Origin: Ophioderma brevispina
Lineage: Eukaryota; Echinodermata; Ophiuroidea; Amphilepidida; Ophiodermatidae
DNA: 64,000 bases
NCBI GenBank assembly: GCA_023653785.1
Contig: JAMKCH010084891.1
Coordinates: 53,262-117,261 of the forward strand
Direction of reading: 5' to 3'
Part shown: in pieces, positions 20,523 to 34,282 of the stretch
Position numbering within the stretch: the stretch's first letter is position 1
Layout of the letters: each line of letters begins with the position of its first letter
The notes under the pieces: model-generated
Seen by the model: only the letters and a program-made list of their open reading frames with translations
Database searches by the model: none
Told to the model about the DNA's origin: nothing
Made by a program: the position numbers and the translations under genes

Positions 20523-22886
20523 TGGTAAGATAAAGAAAAACAATAAGAGCTGAAGCTTCATATTATCCCATAGACTTTACATGCAACTGTGTCCCAATCT
20601 CCGAGTCCCAATTGCCCTCCACAATCCACCTTCGTTGATCAATAGTCTTAATTTAACTTCAAAGGCATATGATCAAGATAATTTGATCCAACTTTAAAGT
20701 AAATAAACTGAAAATGAGTGCTGACTTGGAAATTTTAAAACAGACCACCTAGAGAAGGGCCAATTCAAGAACAATGACCATATAAAACTTACGTGCATGC
20801 TGAGAGGAGTGAAATACCATGTAAAACAAATTCATATAAATGTTTCTGGATATTTTTTTATTGGGTTACCTTTTTGGTCGACAATATTCGATATACGAAC
20901 AGGCTCGTAGCGGGTTCACAATTGCCTGATACCCTAAGCGATGCGATGGATGGAGACAATTTCTTGATGGCCGCAATGATAATGGGCAGCCGCACTTTGA
21001 AATTGTATTTAGGGTTATTTTTAGTGCCAAATTAAAACCATGCTATGTTATCGTGTTATTGTGGTTGTTATTGTTGTGCTGTTGGTGTTCTGTTGTTTGA
21101 TAGCATGTTACGCCATACTATCATATTCACACCAAAATCATAGTTACGTCCATGCCGTTCTTTTGTCACCTTTATGACGTAAATGACGTCAAATTTGCAT
21201 GATGAGTCACAGGTACGTAATAATGTTTTTTTAACCGCTGATCCGATTCTTCGGTATCATATTTCTATCTATTAATAATATATTTATGGGTCTAAAAAAC
21301 CAAACGTTTAAGAGATACAGGGCTTTAAAGATGTCTTTTGCGGCCATTTTGGATTTATGCAATTAGCCCACGTCCCGAGTCCGATTTTGGCCGATTTTGG
21401 ATTATGATGTGCAGGTGGAAAATCCAAATAGATGAAAACCATAAATAAAAACTTATGTGCATTTGTTCTAGGTTCATCCATAAGTTTACTGGACTAATAT
21501 TTATAGTCTTGAAAAGTCACAGTGGAGTAATTATTGAGCACATGCCATCACACATGGAGGTCATTGCGAGATATCAATTTATGTAGCAACAGATTTTAAA
21601 TGGTACGTGCATCAACATGTAAAAGGTAACTGCCATGCTCGATTTAACTGTGTGCATATATGTTTAGCACATTCTTTATGGAGGGTCCCTCAGACCATTG
21701 AATGCAATAAATCTGAAACATGTCAATAATATAGATGTAAATAATTCAAGTAAAAAATTTGAATTTATGGGTTTTTTTTAAAGTTTTTTTCAAACATTGA
21801 TAGTTAGGATATTTTCAGAAACAAACTAACATAACAAAAAAAGACTAGGCTTTGGGTAAGAGATTCTTAATTCATGCTGTGAAAAGATCAACATTTGATC
21901 ATATTGATAGAGGTAACTAAAAATATTTTTAAACAGGGGGGGTGGGATTTGAAAAAAAATGGTAGAAAAAAATGAAGAAGAAAGAGAAGAAGAAACAGTG
22001 CCACCACTGTCAAACATTTTAAGCACAAAAGGGCTTCGTTTTATTCAGGGAGTTCTGTATTGGTAAGGAGATGAATTGGAACTTGTTTTTACCACAGACA
22101 CATAAAATACGGATTGAAATAATTAAGTGAGGTTCACTTCCATTACAATTACAACTTATTTTGAAATTGAGTTTTAAAGTTTTAGGTGATCATGTCGCGT
22201 ATTGCTTAAAATTTGCCCAATTTGACAGTATATAGATCACATAGACGCATGTAGTGCACTACCAATAACAGTTATAAATAAATTTACATATGGCCATGGA
22301 AATCACGGGAAGTGACCAAATTTGTGCATCAATTGTCAACTTTAGGGAATTTGCTCCATTTTCATTGTAGTAAAGACCTTCTTGGATTATCTTCAAAAGT
22401 ATAATCAGAAATGAGATAATTAAAATGGGAATTAGGTCTTCAATTAAAAACTTGGAACAAATTCAATTTCACAAAGGTAGTTTTTGAACAGAAAGGAATC
22501 TGGCAAATAATTTCTGATTTTGCTTAGTCTTATGAAAACTATGGATGACACCCCCTGGACTAGTAAGAAAGGGAAGACAGTGAATACGCGTGTTGTTGTT
22601 GTATTATGAATAGTCCAAGCCGGGTAAACAGATTTCTCTAACACTCGCGCGCCGTGGTTCTGTGTTGCGCAAGCACTCGCCCGTCGTCACTGGTGGTTTT
22701 TTGCAAGCACAACGCAGATAAAAATTGTGCGTCACACGCTATGTTATCGGTGTTGCATTTCCCCAGTGTCCATTGGATGATTGGCCGATTTTTTTTGCAA
22801 TAATTATGCGAAAAATCAATCGATGGAAGCAACATGCATCTAAAAAGATTCATACATCCCTAATGCACAAAACGTCTCACGCTGAC
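20523..22886. other. Spacer with one R10 copy
   Basis: Apart from the R10 repeat the stretch is AT-rich and non-coding as far as can be seen. Confidence 0.4.
21160..21440 (+). repeat. R10 dispersed repeat with TGACGT motifs, copy 2
   Basis: Includes GACGTAAATGACGTCAAATT and TGAGTCA near 21175-21210, then GCGGCCATTTTGGATTTATG and CCGATTTTGGCCGATTTTGG. Matches the reverse of 16790-17145. Confidence 0.7.
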
Positions 22887-23356
22887 CCCCCCTGTTAATT
22901 TTGCTTAGGAAAAGGATATTTGAGGTCCAGCGTGATGGCATGTAGAATCGGTGTTAGTTTGTTTCACTCGCTAAGTATGACGACGCAGGAATTACCGCGT
23001 GCTCATAAATATGCATTAGGATTTTCCAAATACTACGAACGTATACCAAATATGGTGGTGCCAAAAAAATATGATAATGAAGTGCGTATGATCATTATAA
23101 TATTTGGGCACCTCGATTTTTGGTTACGCCGTTTCGGGCGAATATTCTTGGGTGGGGTATATTACGTCATTGTGTTTAACATTGATTGTATGAGCCAGGT
23201 AAATAAATGAAATGAAATAGCCAAAACCATGGCTAGGAAACTCTTTATTCTGTATTGGGGGCCCACTTGAAGGGTGATGGCGGCAGAGGCCCCTCCACGA
23301 GGCATGGGGTGCCGGGGGGGGAGGGGGGTGCAACAGAGGGAAGCTTTGGGGAAGTG

Positions 23357-23598
23357 TTAAAGGCACTATCAAGTGATTTGCGATATCGGAAAATAAAAAA
23401 AAAAAATATCAAAAATGGAACACTTAGTTACGACACATAATGAGTGGAGATCCGTATCTGAAATTGAGTTTTCGGTCTTTTCTGTCACTTGTCAGGTTGG
23501 AAAAAATTACTTATAGGAATTCTCCAGTATCCTTCTTATAGTTATTCCTGCAATTTCAAAGATTTTACTCTTTGGGTAGATCATGAGAGTGCCTTAAG
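23357..23598. mobile_element. F2 MITE, copy inside duplication A
   Basis: Ends TTAAAGGCACTATCAAGTGA and AGAGTGCCTTAAG form terminal inverted repeats. It is homologous to the elements at 3504 and 35650. Confidence 0.75.
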
Positions 23599-23862
23599 CT
23601 TATGGTATTTGAGCCCCACCCACCAAAAATGCCATTAAATCAAGAGCTAGCCTAATGTTTGGGTGTTACCTTGGTACCGGTCGGTCTGGGTATCAGAGGG
23701 ATTCAATTTTTCAGGCCTTATATGTTTACTAACATCATATTCCCATTAATACCACTAAATCTCATTTTCAAGGCAAGTTAGCTTAGATGCTCAAAAACCA
23801 GAGTACAAAGTAACAATAAACTCCCACCAAAGGTTGCAAGGAATGCCGTTGATGATTATATG

Positions 23863-23888
23863 GGGGGGGGGGGGGGGGGGGGGGGGGT

Positions 23889-23974
<86 letters not shown>
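23863..23974. repeat. Poly-G block of about 110 bp
   Basis: Almost pure G, interrupted only by TTT and a single C. In copy B the corresponding place (about 27968) has ordinary sequence, GACCAGTATTTTG. Probably a sequencing or gap-fill artefact, or a greatly expanded G tract. Confidence 0.9.
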
Positions 23975-23975
<1 letters not shown>

Positions 23976-26950
23976 CCAGATTTTTGTGATGCAGTGTAAG
24001 GATTGGTTTTGTTTGTACATCATGCACTGTCTTTAAATCGCGTGCACCTAAGCTTTTAAGACGGCACCTAGCGCGTTGGTAGTAGGGCGCAATAATGCTG
24101 CACAGGGCATTGATCAATTTACTTTGTACTTCTAGGAGTACAGAGTATAGGCCCATAGGGCCAGGCGCTAAGAGCACCAAGGAAATTTAATGGGGCACCA
24201 AAAAAGGAAATCAGAAGGAATCACGTAAGTGTTCGATTGACAATATTTTGCGCCTTGGCCAAATATGTTTTAACTTAGTTTGGGTAAATATATAAACAAA
24301 AACAAAATTTTTTTTTTTGGAATTTTGCAGCACAGAACGTTACAAATTTAAAAACAGGCATATTAACTATATACTTACATGTTAAAAGAACAATCTGCCC
24401 TCCAGAACTCCATAAGTCTAATTTATTAATAAATGGATGTGATAAAAGCGTGCCAAACTATAAAGACAAAGTGACAAAAATAAGATATCTGAACCAGTTC
24501 ATAAAACGAATACCTGAACCAGTGAAAGTAACAAAACTAAAATTCGTTTTGGTTGGACTGATACCACAAATAACAAATCTATAAAAAAACAACTTACGTA
24601 AAATGAATATATGAACCATTGAAGCGAGATGAGAATGAACTGAATTGATTTGATCAGTGCAATGACCGGCTCGGAAAGATTGAGTAAAAATTACTCGTCC
24701 AGTGCATTAAGTAGGCAACAATAACTCAACGTGTTTACAATTACAGGGTGGCCATAAAAACAAGTTCAATGTGAATAACATGTCCCTTCAGCAGGCTGGC
24801 TGCAGTGATGTAACAAAGAGTATCTGTCAAAAAATTGTTTTGATGGTATGAATAAATTTTTTTCATAAATTAAGCGCAGCCAAAGCCTTTGTTATTTATC
24901 AGTTGATGCCATGCTTAAATTGGCAACTTTCCGGTAGGCTGATTAATTATGGGGGGGAAGTGACCAACAAAGATCGCTAAACTGTCCATCCCAGGAACAA
25001 CCTTGGGAATTGGCAGTGACTCAGCAAAATGTTGGCACCCCTGGGCTGCGATTTAAATTGGAAAGCCTTTTTCCAAAACAAAAAATTTGAACGTTATAGT
25101 GCATATCTTTCAGACTTCTTGAGGTCGTGTGGACGTACCAATCGTTGATGAAAGTCAGTTACTGATGAGATTACGCGTCCAGTGCACAGAATGATTACAA
25201 CTTGCTGGACATGTCATATGTGGGTTCACTGGGCGTGGGAGGGGGGGGGGTTAAGCAACAACAAATGACCATACGGGGAGTGCCACAAACATTTTAGCCT
25301 TCTGGTATATCAATGGCCCCTTTTTTCAGCCACTTCTTGGTATGATGGGGTCATTTTTTTCAAAAGTTTCTCAACTTGGTTGGAAAATAATCAAATGTTC
25401 TCAATCAGAAGCCAAATTTTCTAAAACTTGTGGACATTTGGTTGCACTTTCCCATCTGAAGCATAAATTTGACGGAAAAATTGGCAAATTTGCTGTTAAA
25501 TTTGGCCCAAAAAATTGCATTCTGGTATAGCTGTAGGTCTTTTTGCAAAAATTGGTGTAGATATGGGTCCTACTTCAGAAGTACTCCCTCCATACCAAAC
25601 TTGGAACCCGGGAAATCCAGCGCAGTATGGAGCCATTGTTATGTCCCTGTGCTGTGAAGGCTCTGACAATATTCACAACCGTGCAAGCTCCAAACAGCGC
25701 CGTTGATGAACGAACATGAAAATTGCTACGGGAATTAATCAGCATGCCAGCAGACTGTCACAGTCAGAGACCTGGTCATCACAATTGACTTGGCGGCGGG
25801 CTGCTTCAGCTTCCAACAAAATTTCCAAAATAAGACCAGAAAAAAAAGTTGTGTCTCCTACCAAAACAGCTATAGAGAGTACTAGCCTTTTTTAAATAGA
25901 AAATTAAGCCAATGTGTAAACATGAAATCTTTTTTGTGTTTTTACCCATTTTCTTGCATTCTTTTTTTCTCTGTTCACAGGCCAATTTTTGTTCCTATTT
26001 TTTGAAAACTTAATTAACTGAAGTTGTGCTCACCGTATAGATTTATGTAGCCAAAGTGGAATCCCCACATACTTATATGCGTGGTTATGTGAAGACCCAA
26101 TATCCCACCTCTACAGTATTCGCAATTTGCATCCCCTTAGGATATTTTACATTGGGGGGGGGGGGAATGAGTTCTTTATTTTCTTGATATAGAAAATATG
26201 GTGGTAACAACTGGTAGTGTCGTAATGTAGTAGTTATAGGTAGAGTACCAGCGCATTGAAAAAGTAATTTCTTTGATGGAAATTTTGATTACCAAATAGA
26301 AAATAATAACAATATAGGTCTGTGATATAGGAAGCATTCATTGTAAATGGTCCTACTCTGTTACATACGCATTATTTTTTTGAAAGTGTCAGTGGTATTG
26401 TGGAATTTTGGACAAGTAAATTAAATGTGTATTACATGCTATTTTACATATCTGTGTATTCCATGTGATATTCACATCAACAATACAGTCCTCAAATATT
26501 GGCTTATCCATTATAAACAGGGCTATTTCCTAAGGGGTTTTATTTGTGGATTTTATACTTGACACAGAAAAAATTAAAAAAAAAAACAGAGATTACTCTT
26601 TTTTTTGCCCAAAGAAAGAAAATTGAGAATAAATATGATTGCAAATTTGTGGCCAAAACCTTAAAAAAAATAAAAAAAACAGAACTGTATATTTTAGTCT
26701 CTCATCTGTACTATTATCAACATTTAGGTTCACTTCACTAATGCCAAGTACAAAAAAATGATTTCCTTAATCTAAACGTAGGCGGCTACATGCTGCGTAG
26801 TTTCCTCGTGTCCTTGACAAGTTCCTGTGATCATATTATAATTTTGAGAAGCAAAAATCCATTGGTAAATGTTGTATTATTAAATCATAGAAACTTCATT
26901 ACTCGTTAGTAAAAGAGTGCATAGAATTTCAACACAGTATTTTTTTCACA

Positions 26951-29900
26951 ATGACCCCTGTTAATTTTGCTTAGGAAAAGAGATATTTGAGTCCGAGTGA
27001 TGGCATGTAGCATCGGTTGTTATTGTTGTTTTCACTCGCTAAAGTATGACGAACGCAGCATACCGCGTGCTCATAAATATGCATTAAGGATTTTCCAAAT
27101 ACGACGATACGTAAACCAAATATGGTGGTGCCCAAAACTATGATAATGAAGTGCGTATGCTCATTATAATACTTTTGGGCACCTCGATTTTGGTTACGCC
27201 GTTTCGGGTGAATCTTCGGGTCTGGGTTATATGTACGTCATTGTGTTTAACATTGATTGTATGAGCCAGGTAAATAAATGAAATGAAATAGCCAAACCCA
27301 TAGGCTTAGGAAACTTTTATTCAGTATTGGGGGCCCACTTGAAGGGTGATGGAGGCCAGAGCCCTCCACGAGGCATGGGGTGCCGGGGGGGGGGGTGCAA
27401 CAGAGGGAAGCTTTGGGGAAGTGTTAAAGGCACTATCGGTGATTTGCTATATCGGAAAATAAAAAAAAAATATCAAAAACTGGACACTTATTACTACACA
27501 TAATTGAGTGGAGATCCGTATCTTTGAACATTGATGTTTTCTGTCTTTTCTGTCAATTTGTCAGTTGGAAAAAATAACTTATACGAATTCTCCAGACTTA
27601 TCCTTCACTTATAAGTTATTCCTGCAAATTTCAAATATTTTAACTCTTTGGGTAGATCACTGAGAGTGCCTTTAAGATTATTGGCATTTGAGCCCCCACC
27701 CACCAAAATTATTGCCCATTAAACTCAATTGAGCTAGCCTAATGTTTGGGTGTTACCTTGGTACCCGGGCTTAGGTATTGGGGTTATCATGACTGGATTC
27801 AATTTTTCCTGACCTTCCATAATGTTGTACTAAATTCACATTATCCCATTAAATCCACTAAATCTCATTTTCAAGGCAATTTAGCTTTACTATGCTCCAA
27901 AAACCTAGAAGTACAAAGTAATCAATAAACTCCCACACAAGTCTTGCAAGGAATGCCTGGTATGATGATTATACGACCAGTATTTTGTGTATGCAGTGTA
28001 AGAGATTTTGTTTTGTTCGTACATCATGCACTGTCTTTAAATCGCGTGCACCTAAGACTTTTAGACTGCACCTAAGCGCGTTTGGTAGTAAGGCGCAATA
28101 ATGCTGCACAGCGCATTGATCAATTTACTTTGTACTTCTAGGGTTTACAGAGTATAGGCCATAGGGCCGGCGCTAAGAGCACCAAGGAAATTTAATGGGG
28201 CACCAAAGGCAATCAGATATGAATCATTTAAGTGTTCAGATTGACAATATTTTGCCCATTGGCCAAATAGGTTTTAACTTAGTTCTGGTGTAAATATATA
28301 ACAAAATTGGATTCAGCATGAACGTTACAAATTTAAAACAGGAATATTAACTATACTACTTACATGTTAAAAGACATCTGCCCTCCAGAACTCCATAAGT
28401 CTTAATTTATTAATAAATGGATGTGATAAAAGGTGCCAAATATACAATAAAAAAGTTACAAAAATAAGATATCTGAACCAGTTTCATAAAACGAATACCT
28501 GAACCAGTGAAAGCTAACAAAAATAAAATTCTTTTTGGTTGACTGATGCCACAAATAACAAATCTATAAAAAAAAAAACTTACGTAAAATGAATATATGA
28601 ACCAATTGAAGCGAGATGAGAACTGAACTGAATTGCTTTAGATCAGTGCAATGACCCGGCTCTGAGTAAAAATTAATCGTCCAGTGCATAAGTAGGCAAC
28701 AAATAAATCAACTGTGTTTACAATTACAGCGTGCCATAAAAACAAGTCAATGTGAATAAACATGGTCCCTTCAGCATGCTGGCTGCATGATATTAACAAA
28801 GAGTCATCTGTCATAAAAATTGTTTGTGATTGGTATGAATAAATTCTGTTTCATAAATTAAGAGCAGCCAAACTGCCTTTGTTATTTGATCAGTTGATGC
28901 CATGCTTAAATTGGAAACTTCCTTTAGGCTGTATTAAATTATGGTGGAGGAAGTGAAAACAAAGGATCGGCTAACTGTCCATCCCAGGAACAACCTTGGG
29001 AATTGGCAGTGACTCAGCAAACTGTTGGCACCCCTGGGCTGCGATTTAAATTGGAAAGCATTTTATTTTCAAACCAAAAATTTGAACAGTTAGAGTGCAT
29101 ATCTTTCAGACTTCTTTGAGGTCTTGTGACCGTAGCACTCGTTGACTGAAAGTCAGTTACTGATGAGATTTACCGCGTCCCGTGCACAGAATGATTAAAA
29201 ATCTGCTATGCCATGTCCATATGTTGTTCACTGGGGTGGGGGGGGGGGGTAAGCAACACAAATGACCATACGGGGATGTGCCACAAACATTTTTAGCCTT
29301 CTGGTATATCAATGGCCCCTTTTTTCATGCCAATTTTGGTATAGCAATGGGTCATTTTTTTCAAAAGTTTCTCAAATTTGTTGGAAAATTAATCAAATTT
29401 TCTCAATCAGAAGCCAAATTTTCTAAAAATTGTTGGAAATCTGAAGCCATAAATTTGAGGAAAAATTGGCAAATTTGTGTTAAATTTGGCCCAAAATTTA
29501 CATCTCTGGTATAGCTGTAGGTCCTTTTTGGCAAAAATTGGTATAGATATGGGTCCTACTTCCAGAAGTACGTCCCTACCCCATACCAAACTTGAGAACC
29601 CCGGGACATCAGCGCATTATGAAGCCATTGTTATGTCCCTGTGCTGTCGAAGCTCTGCAATATTCACAACCGTGCAAGCTCCAAACAGAGCGTGATGAAC
29701 GAACATGAAAATTGCTTACGGGAATCAGCATGCAGCAGACTGTCACAGTCAGAGACCTGGTCCATCTCACACTTGACTTGGAAGTCGGGCTGCTACAGCT
29801 TCCAACAAAATTTCCAAAATAAGCCCAAGGAAATAAAAAGTTTGTGTCACTTACCAAAACAGCTATAGAGAGTACTATACTTTTTTAAATAGAAAATTAA

Positions 29901-30957
29901 GCAAGGTGCTAAAACATGGAAATTCTTTTTTGTGTTTTTACCCATTTCCTTTGCATTTCTTTTTTTCCTGCTTCACAGCCAATTTTTGTTCATATTTTTT
30001 TGACAACTTTAAATAAGCTGAAAGTTGTGCTCACCGTATAGATTTATGTAGCCAAAGTGAATCCACATACTTATATGCGTGGTTATGTGAGACCCAATAT
30101 TCCCACCTCTACAGTATTCGCAATTTGCATCCCTTATGATATTTTACATTGGGGGGGGGGGAATGAGTTCTTTATTTTTCTGGACTAATAATAAATATTG
30201 GTGGTAATGGTAGTTGTCGTAATGGTAATAGTAATAGTAGGAGTACCAGCAGCTATTTTGTAAAAAGTAATTTTATTTGATGGAAATTTTATTACAAATA
30301 GGAAAAATAATAACAATTATAGGTCTGTGATACTAGGGAGCATTCACTTGTAAATGTCCTACGCTGTATACATAAGCCATTATTTTTTTTTTAAGTTGTC
30401 AGTGGCTATTTTGTGGAATTTTTGACAAGTAAAATAAATGTGTATTACAATGATCTATTTTTACATATCTTTGTATTCCATGTTGATATTCACATCAAAA
30501 ATACAGTCTTCAAATATTGGCTTATCCATTATAAACAGGGCTATTTTCCTAAGGGGTTTTATTTTGTGGATTTTATAAATTGACACAGAAAATTTTTTTA
30601 AAAACCAGAGAATTACTCTTTTGTTTTGCCCAAAGAAATAAAATTGAGAATAAATATGATTGCAAATTTGTTGGCAAACATTAAAAGAATGTATATTTTG
30701 TCTCTTTATCTGTAATATTTCAACAATTTAGGTTCACTTCACTAATGCCAAGTACAAAAAAATGATTTCCTTAATCTAAAAGTGAGATGCTATCATGCTG
30801 GTAGTTCCTCGCTGTCCTTGACACGTTCCTTTGATCATATTATAGTTTCTGATGAAGCAAAAATCAATTGGTAAAGGTTGTATTATTAAAATCCATAGAA
30901 ATTCATTACTCGTATAGTAAAGAGTGATAGAATTTTAACACAGTATTTTTTTCACAA
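26951..30957. repeat. Copy B of 4 kb direct tandem duplication
   Basis: It starts immediately after copy A with CCCTGTTAATTTTGC and ends at GTATTTTTTTCACA before unique sequence at 30958. It keeps shared landmarks in order: the block with CATTGATTGTATGAGCCAGG, the F2 MITE, CATCATGCACTGTCTTTAAA, a G run, and TAGATTTATGTAGCCAAAGT. Both copies have random-looking indels. Confidence 0.92.
27424..27675. mobile_element. F2 MITE, copy inside duplication B
   Basis: Ends TTAAAGGCACTATCGGTGAT and CACTGAGAGTGCCTTTAA, the cleaner version of the copy at 23357. Confidence 0.8.
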
Positions 30958-31489
30958 TTGTTTTTTTTTTTATTTTGTAGAATATAATGGCAGGGGTTTG
31001 CTACAAACAGGGGGGAATGCATGGGATTTCCACTAATTAACTCATTAACAGTAGATTTTTATTTTTATGAAAAGAAACACATTTAAACTCAGACAATTAT
31101 GTACAAAAAATCACAAATAAAGAATCTCAACTGAAAATCATGATACTGAAAAATTGGGGTTCCCCAATGATCACTTAAATGTGCAGCTATATTCTTTAAA
31201 AAAACAGTGTGCTGTCTAAATTATATTTTGCATTAGGGTACTATCTTTACTTAAACATGAAAATAAAACTGTCATCTTAAATATTTGTTACCATATGGGT
31301 ATGATTGGTAAACAAAAAATTGACAGGTGTGATCAGACTACAGATAGGATATTGCATTAGTTTAATGTCAAGGTCGTATTATTCCTGTATTAATACGACT
31401 GTTCCCCCCACACACACACCATGTACAGAAGTTCATGAAACTCCAGGGGTTTGAAACACTGCAGGTGAAAATTAAATCCAATTATTTTT
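30958..31489. other. Spacer after the 4 kb duplication
   Basis: AT-rich, no gene or repeat recognised. Confidence 0.4.
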
Positions 31490-32340
31490 AAATACTTCCC
31501 TGACCATTCTCCTCTGCTTCTCATATCTGAGTGTAGAAGTCAGGGGGGGTAGGACACGATCTGCTCGATTTGGGCATCGGGGATTTCCAAATGGTAATTT
31601 GGGGAATTGCTACGTGCATTTACTATGGCAGTCTCGGTCCCAGTGACATTAAAAAATCATCTCTTAAACCTTTGCTCAAAAGATCTTAGTAATATCATGA
31701 TAAATTAAGAAAAAATTATTGACTTCAAAATCCGTCGGGGTTAGTGGATTAACCCCACTGCAAAATAGTGTAATTTCCAATAACGGTCATTTAGATTTAA
31801 ATATTCGTGACCAGGCCTAGTATTTAGTCAAGTCTGTGTGTAACCGTCCGATATGCGTAAGAGCGCCCTCCTACCGTTAAGTCTTTGAAACAGACTAGCA
31901 CCCGGAAGTTGATGCCATTTTGAATTTGCTGTTGCTGTTAGGTTGGCATGTACTACCCCCCTGGTAGAAGTCAACATACCAGAATCCGAGGCCTTTTGCG
32001 CTTGTTTTTCAAACACAGGGATTTGTCAACAAAGATGACCTTGCAAGGTGACCCCCACTCGAGGAGTGCCAATTAGGGTTTCTCACCGTGTGGTTGCAGA
32101 TTTTAGAGTTTCGGCCATTTTGTGGACACAACTTGGAGTGAAGTAAGATAATTGAATTTATTTTTCACCTCCAGAGTTTCAAACCCTTGGAGTTTTGTGA
32201 CTGTCTGAATATGCCTAGTGTTGTCCAAACGGTATGACACTATGAGTTTAATCACTCCAAATGTGTCCAAATGGTCAAAAAAGCCTGATCGACAATCCAG
32301 AGTTATGAAACTCCAGAGTTTCGGTCTCCATGTGAACAGG
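31490..32340 (+). repeat. R7/R8 dispersed repeat, longest copy
   Basis: The first part matches 57800-58170 (GGGATTTCCAAATGGTAATT, GCCTCGGTCCCAG-like, then the R7 words). The second part (31960-32340) shares TGTCAACAAAGATGACCTTG and the CTCCAGAGTTTC words with 54840-55260. Probably one composite element. Confidence 0.7.
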
Positions 32341-32422
32341 ACTACTATCAGGCTCCAAAATAAGAATTATGGTGGGCAAGGCAATTTTGCCCAATTTGAA
32401 AAGGGCACCAAGGCATTACATG

Positions 32423-32979
32423 TTAAAGGGATTAGCAGCGATAATGCGAGAGAATCGAAAAAAATGTGGAAATGCATGTTTTTAACTTATAAATCGGGGA
32501 TAAGTGTGTACAATTCCATATAACTGCTTTAATGTAGAAACAAACCACCAATAGTAAAAAAAATGAAGTATTTGAAGAAATTTGTCATACCGTCTCCCGC
32601 AAATAGACATACAGCGACGGCGTCTCAAAATCTACACTAAACAGCTGATTGTGGTTTACACCAATACAGAATGAACAAAGATCAACAATTTTTGTGTTTG
32701 AGGTCAAACTGTATTTATCATGGTGCACAAAATCACGCTGAAAATCTGTGATATTCACTGAGAAAGGCTTTTTTGATCACAAGTCGGAATTTTGATACAC
32801 ACGTATAGAAATTACAGAATCAGATAAAAAGTACTGCATTGGCTTTAATACATGGATTTCAAGCCAACCACTTGCAGGTTATGTTCGCATATCTATGCCA
32901 GTAACAAAATATAAAAATATGAATTTTGATGATTTTTTTCGATGTTTCAGATTAGCAAATCGCTGCTAATCCCTTTAAA
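32423..32979. mobile_element. F6 MITE, F2-related (557 bp)
   Basis: Inverted ends TTAAAGGGATTAGCAGCGAT and ATCGCTGCTAATCCCTTTAA. The inner right end (TTTTGATGATTTTTTTCGAT) is shared with F2, so F6 and F2 look like branches of one lineage. No coding frame is credible. Confidence 0.85.
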
Positions 32980-33592
32980 GAATAGCAATTTTTTAGGGCA
33001 CCAAGGCAAATGGTAGGGGCACCTAAAAAGAAAAGTGCCTTAGGTGCCTTAGGTTATTTTGGAGCCTGTACTATTGTGACTTTGTAGGTTAGGTAAGGAA
33101 TGTTCCATTTGAATAATGAAAAATGATAAATTTCTTTGCTTAAGAATTGGATATATGAATCTTCACAAACACACAAACCTGTCATCATTAGTCCATGCAA
33201 AACAAAATAAGTGGGTCTTACAAGGGACAAAAGATCTGGGTTAGGTAAAAAAAAGTGGGTACTTTTCATTCACTTCAGTAAATGATATTATGAAATCAAC
33301 ATGGGGCAGTCTGTCAGAAGGGTCACAGGCAGGGTGATTATCTATTGTGAAAATTTGTGGAAGGGCCATCAGGTATGAATGTATACAAATAGGCAGGCAA
33401 CCTTGCCATTGCCCATATTCCCAGCACAGATCTGCAGTACAAATCTATCAAAATCAGGGCCATGTTATAGTGCGGGAGCTAGCAGACATTTGTAACACAA
33501 CTTGAGTACAAAAGGTTCGAGTAATTAAATGTATAAGACAGCCTGAGAGGCACCCCTGAAAGTGTGATTTTTAAGAGCTGGCAAATGGCGAC

Positions 33593-33969
33593 TTAAAGTC
33601 GACTCAGAGATTTTTGAAATATATTTTTTTTATTTATTTTATTGAAAATAGTCAACTATAACTAAAGATAGTCACCTCCAAAGTGGCCACTTCCAAATGT
33701 TTTGGATTATCAGATTTTTCGTTTCTCATGCAGGTAAAATTTATGTGAAGCATACAGTGCCATCGTATCTGTGTATTTATAACTAATTTCCGGATCCGGA
33801 AATTTTAAACAAAGTTGCGATTTATCTATATGAGGACTTCGATTGAGCTTAGATATTTCACACAGTTGTATTATATGGACAAGCATTACGTATATGCAAA
33901 GAACGCCAATTGTTTGGTTTGAAAAGTGAGGGTGCCCTCCCTCGGGGAAATCTCGATTCAGCCTTTAAG
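33593..33969. mobile_element. F3 MITE, copy 2 (reverse)
   Basis: TTAAAGTCGACTCAGAGATT at the left and TCGATTCAGCCTTTAAG at the right. The inner TTCCGGATCCGGAAATTTTA corresponds in reverse to the other copies. A G run follows the right end. Confidence 0.85.
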
Positions 33970-34282
33970 GGGGGGGGGGGGAGCTAATGAAGATTGCACA
34001 GGGCTCAAATTTTTAAATTGATCTAGTTATGTTGAAAACTATAATGAGGTTATTTATCTAACCACAAGGATTCAAAAAGGTATACTTTCTACCATTTGCA
34101 GCCTAAAGTTTTGGAGTTATATGCTAAAAACAAAAAAAAAGAAAAGGGGTCATTTTTAGGCTTAAAACAGAAAAAAGGGGGTCCATTTTCAGTTGTACAG
34201 GGGGTCAAATTTTAACTGGATAAAGTACTGCAAATTATTGATGGAGCTCATTGGGTTTAAATAAGAAATAGTTTTGACTGTC

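Larger units (their letters stand above)
22887..26950. repeat. Copy A of 4 kb direct tandem duplication
   Basis: Begins CTGTTAATTTTGCTTAGG and ends at GTATTTTTTTCACA. It matches 26951-30957 along its entire length in the same orientation. Differences are mainly 1-3 base insertions and deletions, many in homopolymers. Copy A alone carries a poly-G block near 23863-23974. No gene is supported inside; the short open frames do not survive in the other copy. Confidence 0.92.

Noticed and set aside
23791..24180. 129-codon minus-strand frame with a proline run
   Set aside because: The proline run is the poly-G block read backwards; the frame is absent from the other 4 kb copy.
25342..25706. Three overlapping frames with similar frames at 29278-29695
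   Set aside because: Conservation only reflects the 4 kb duplication; frames shift between copies.
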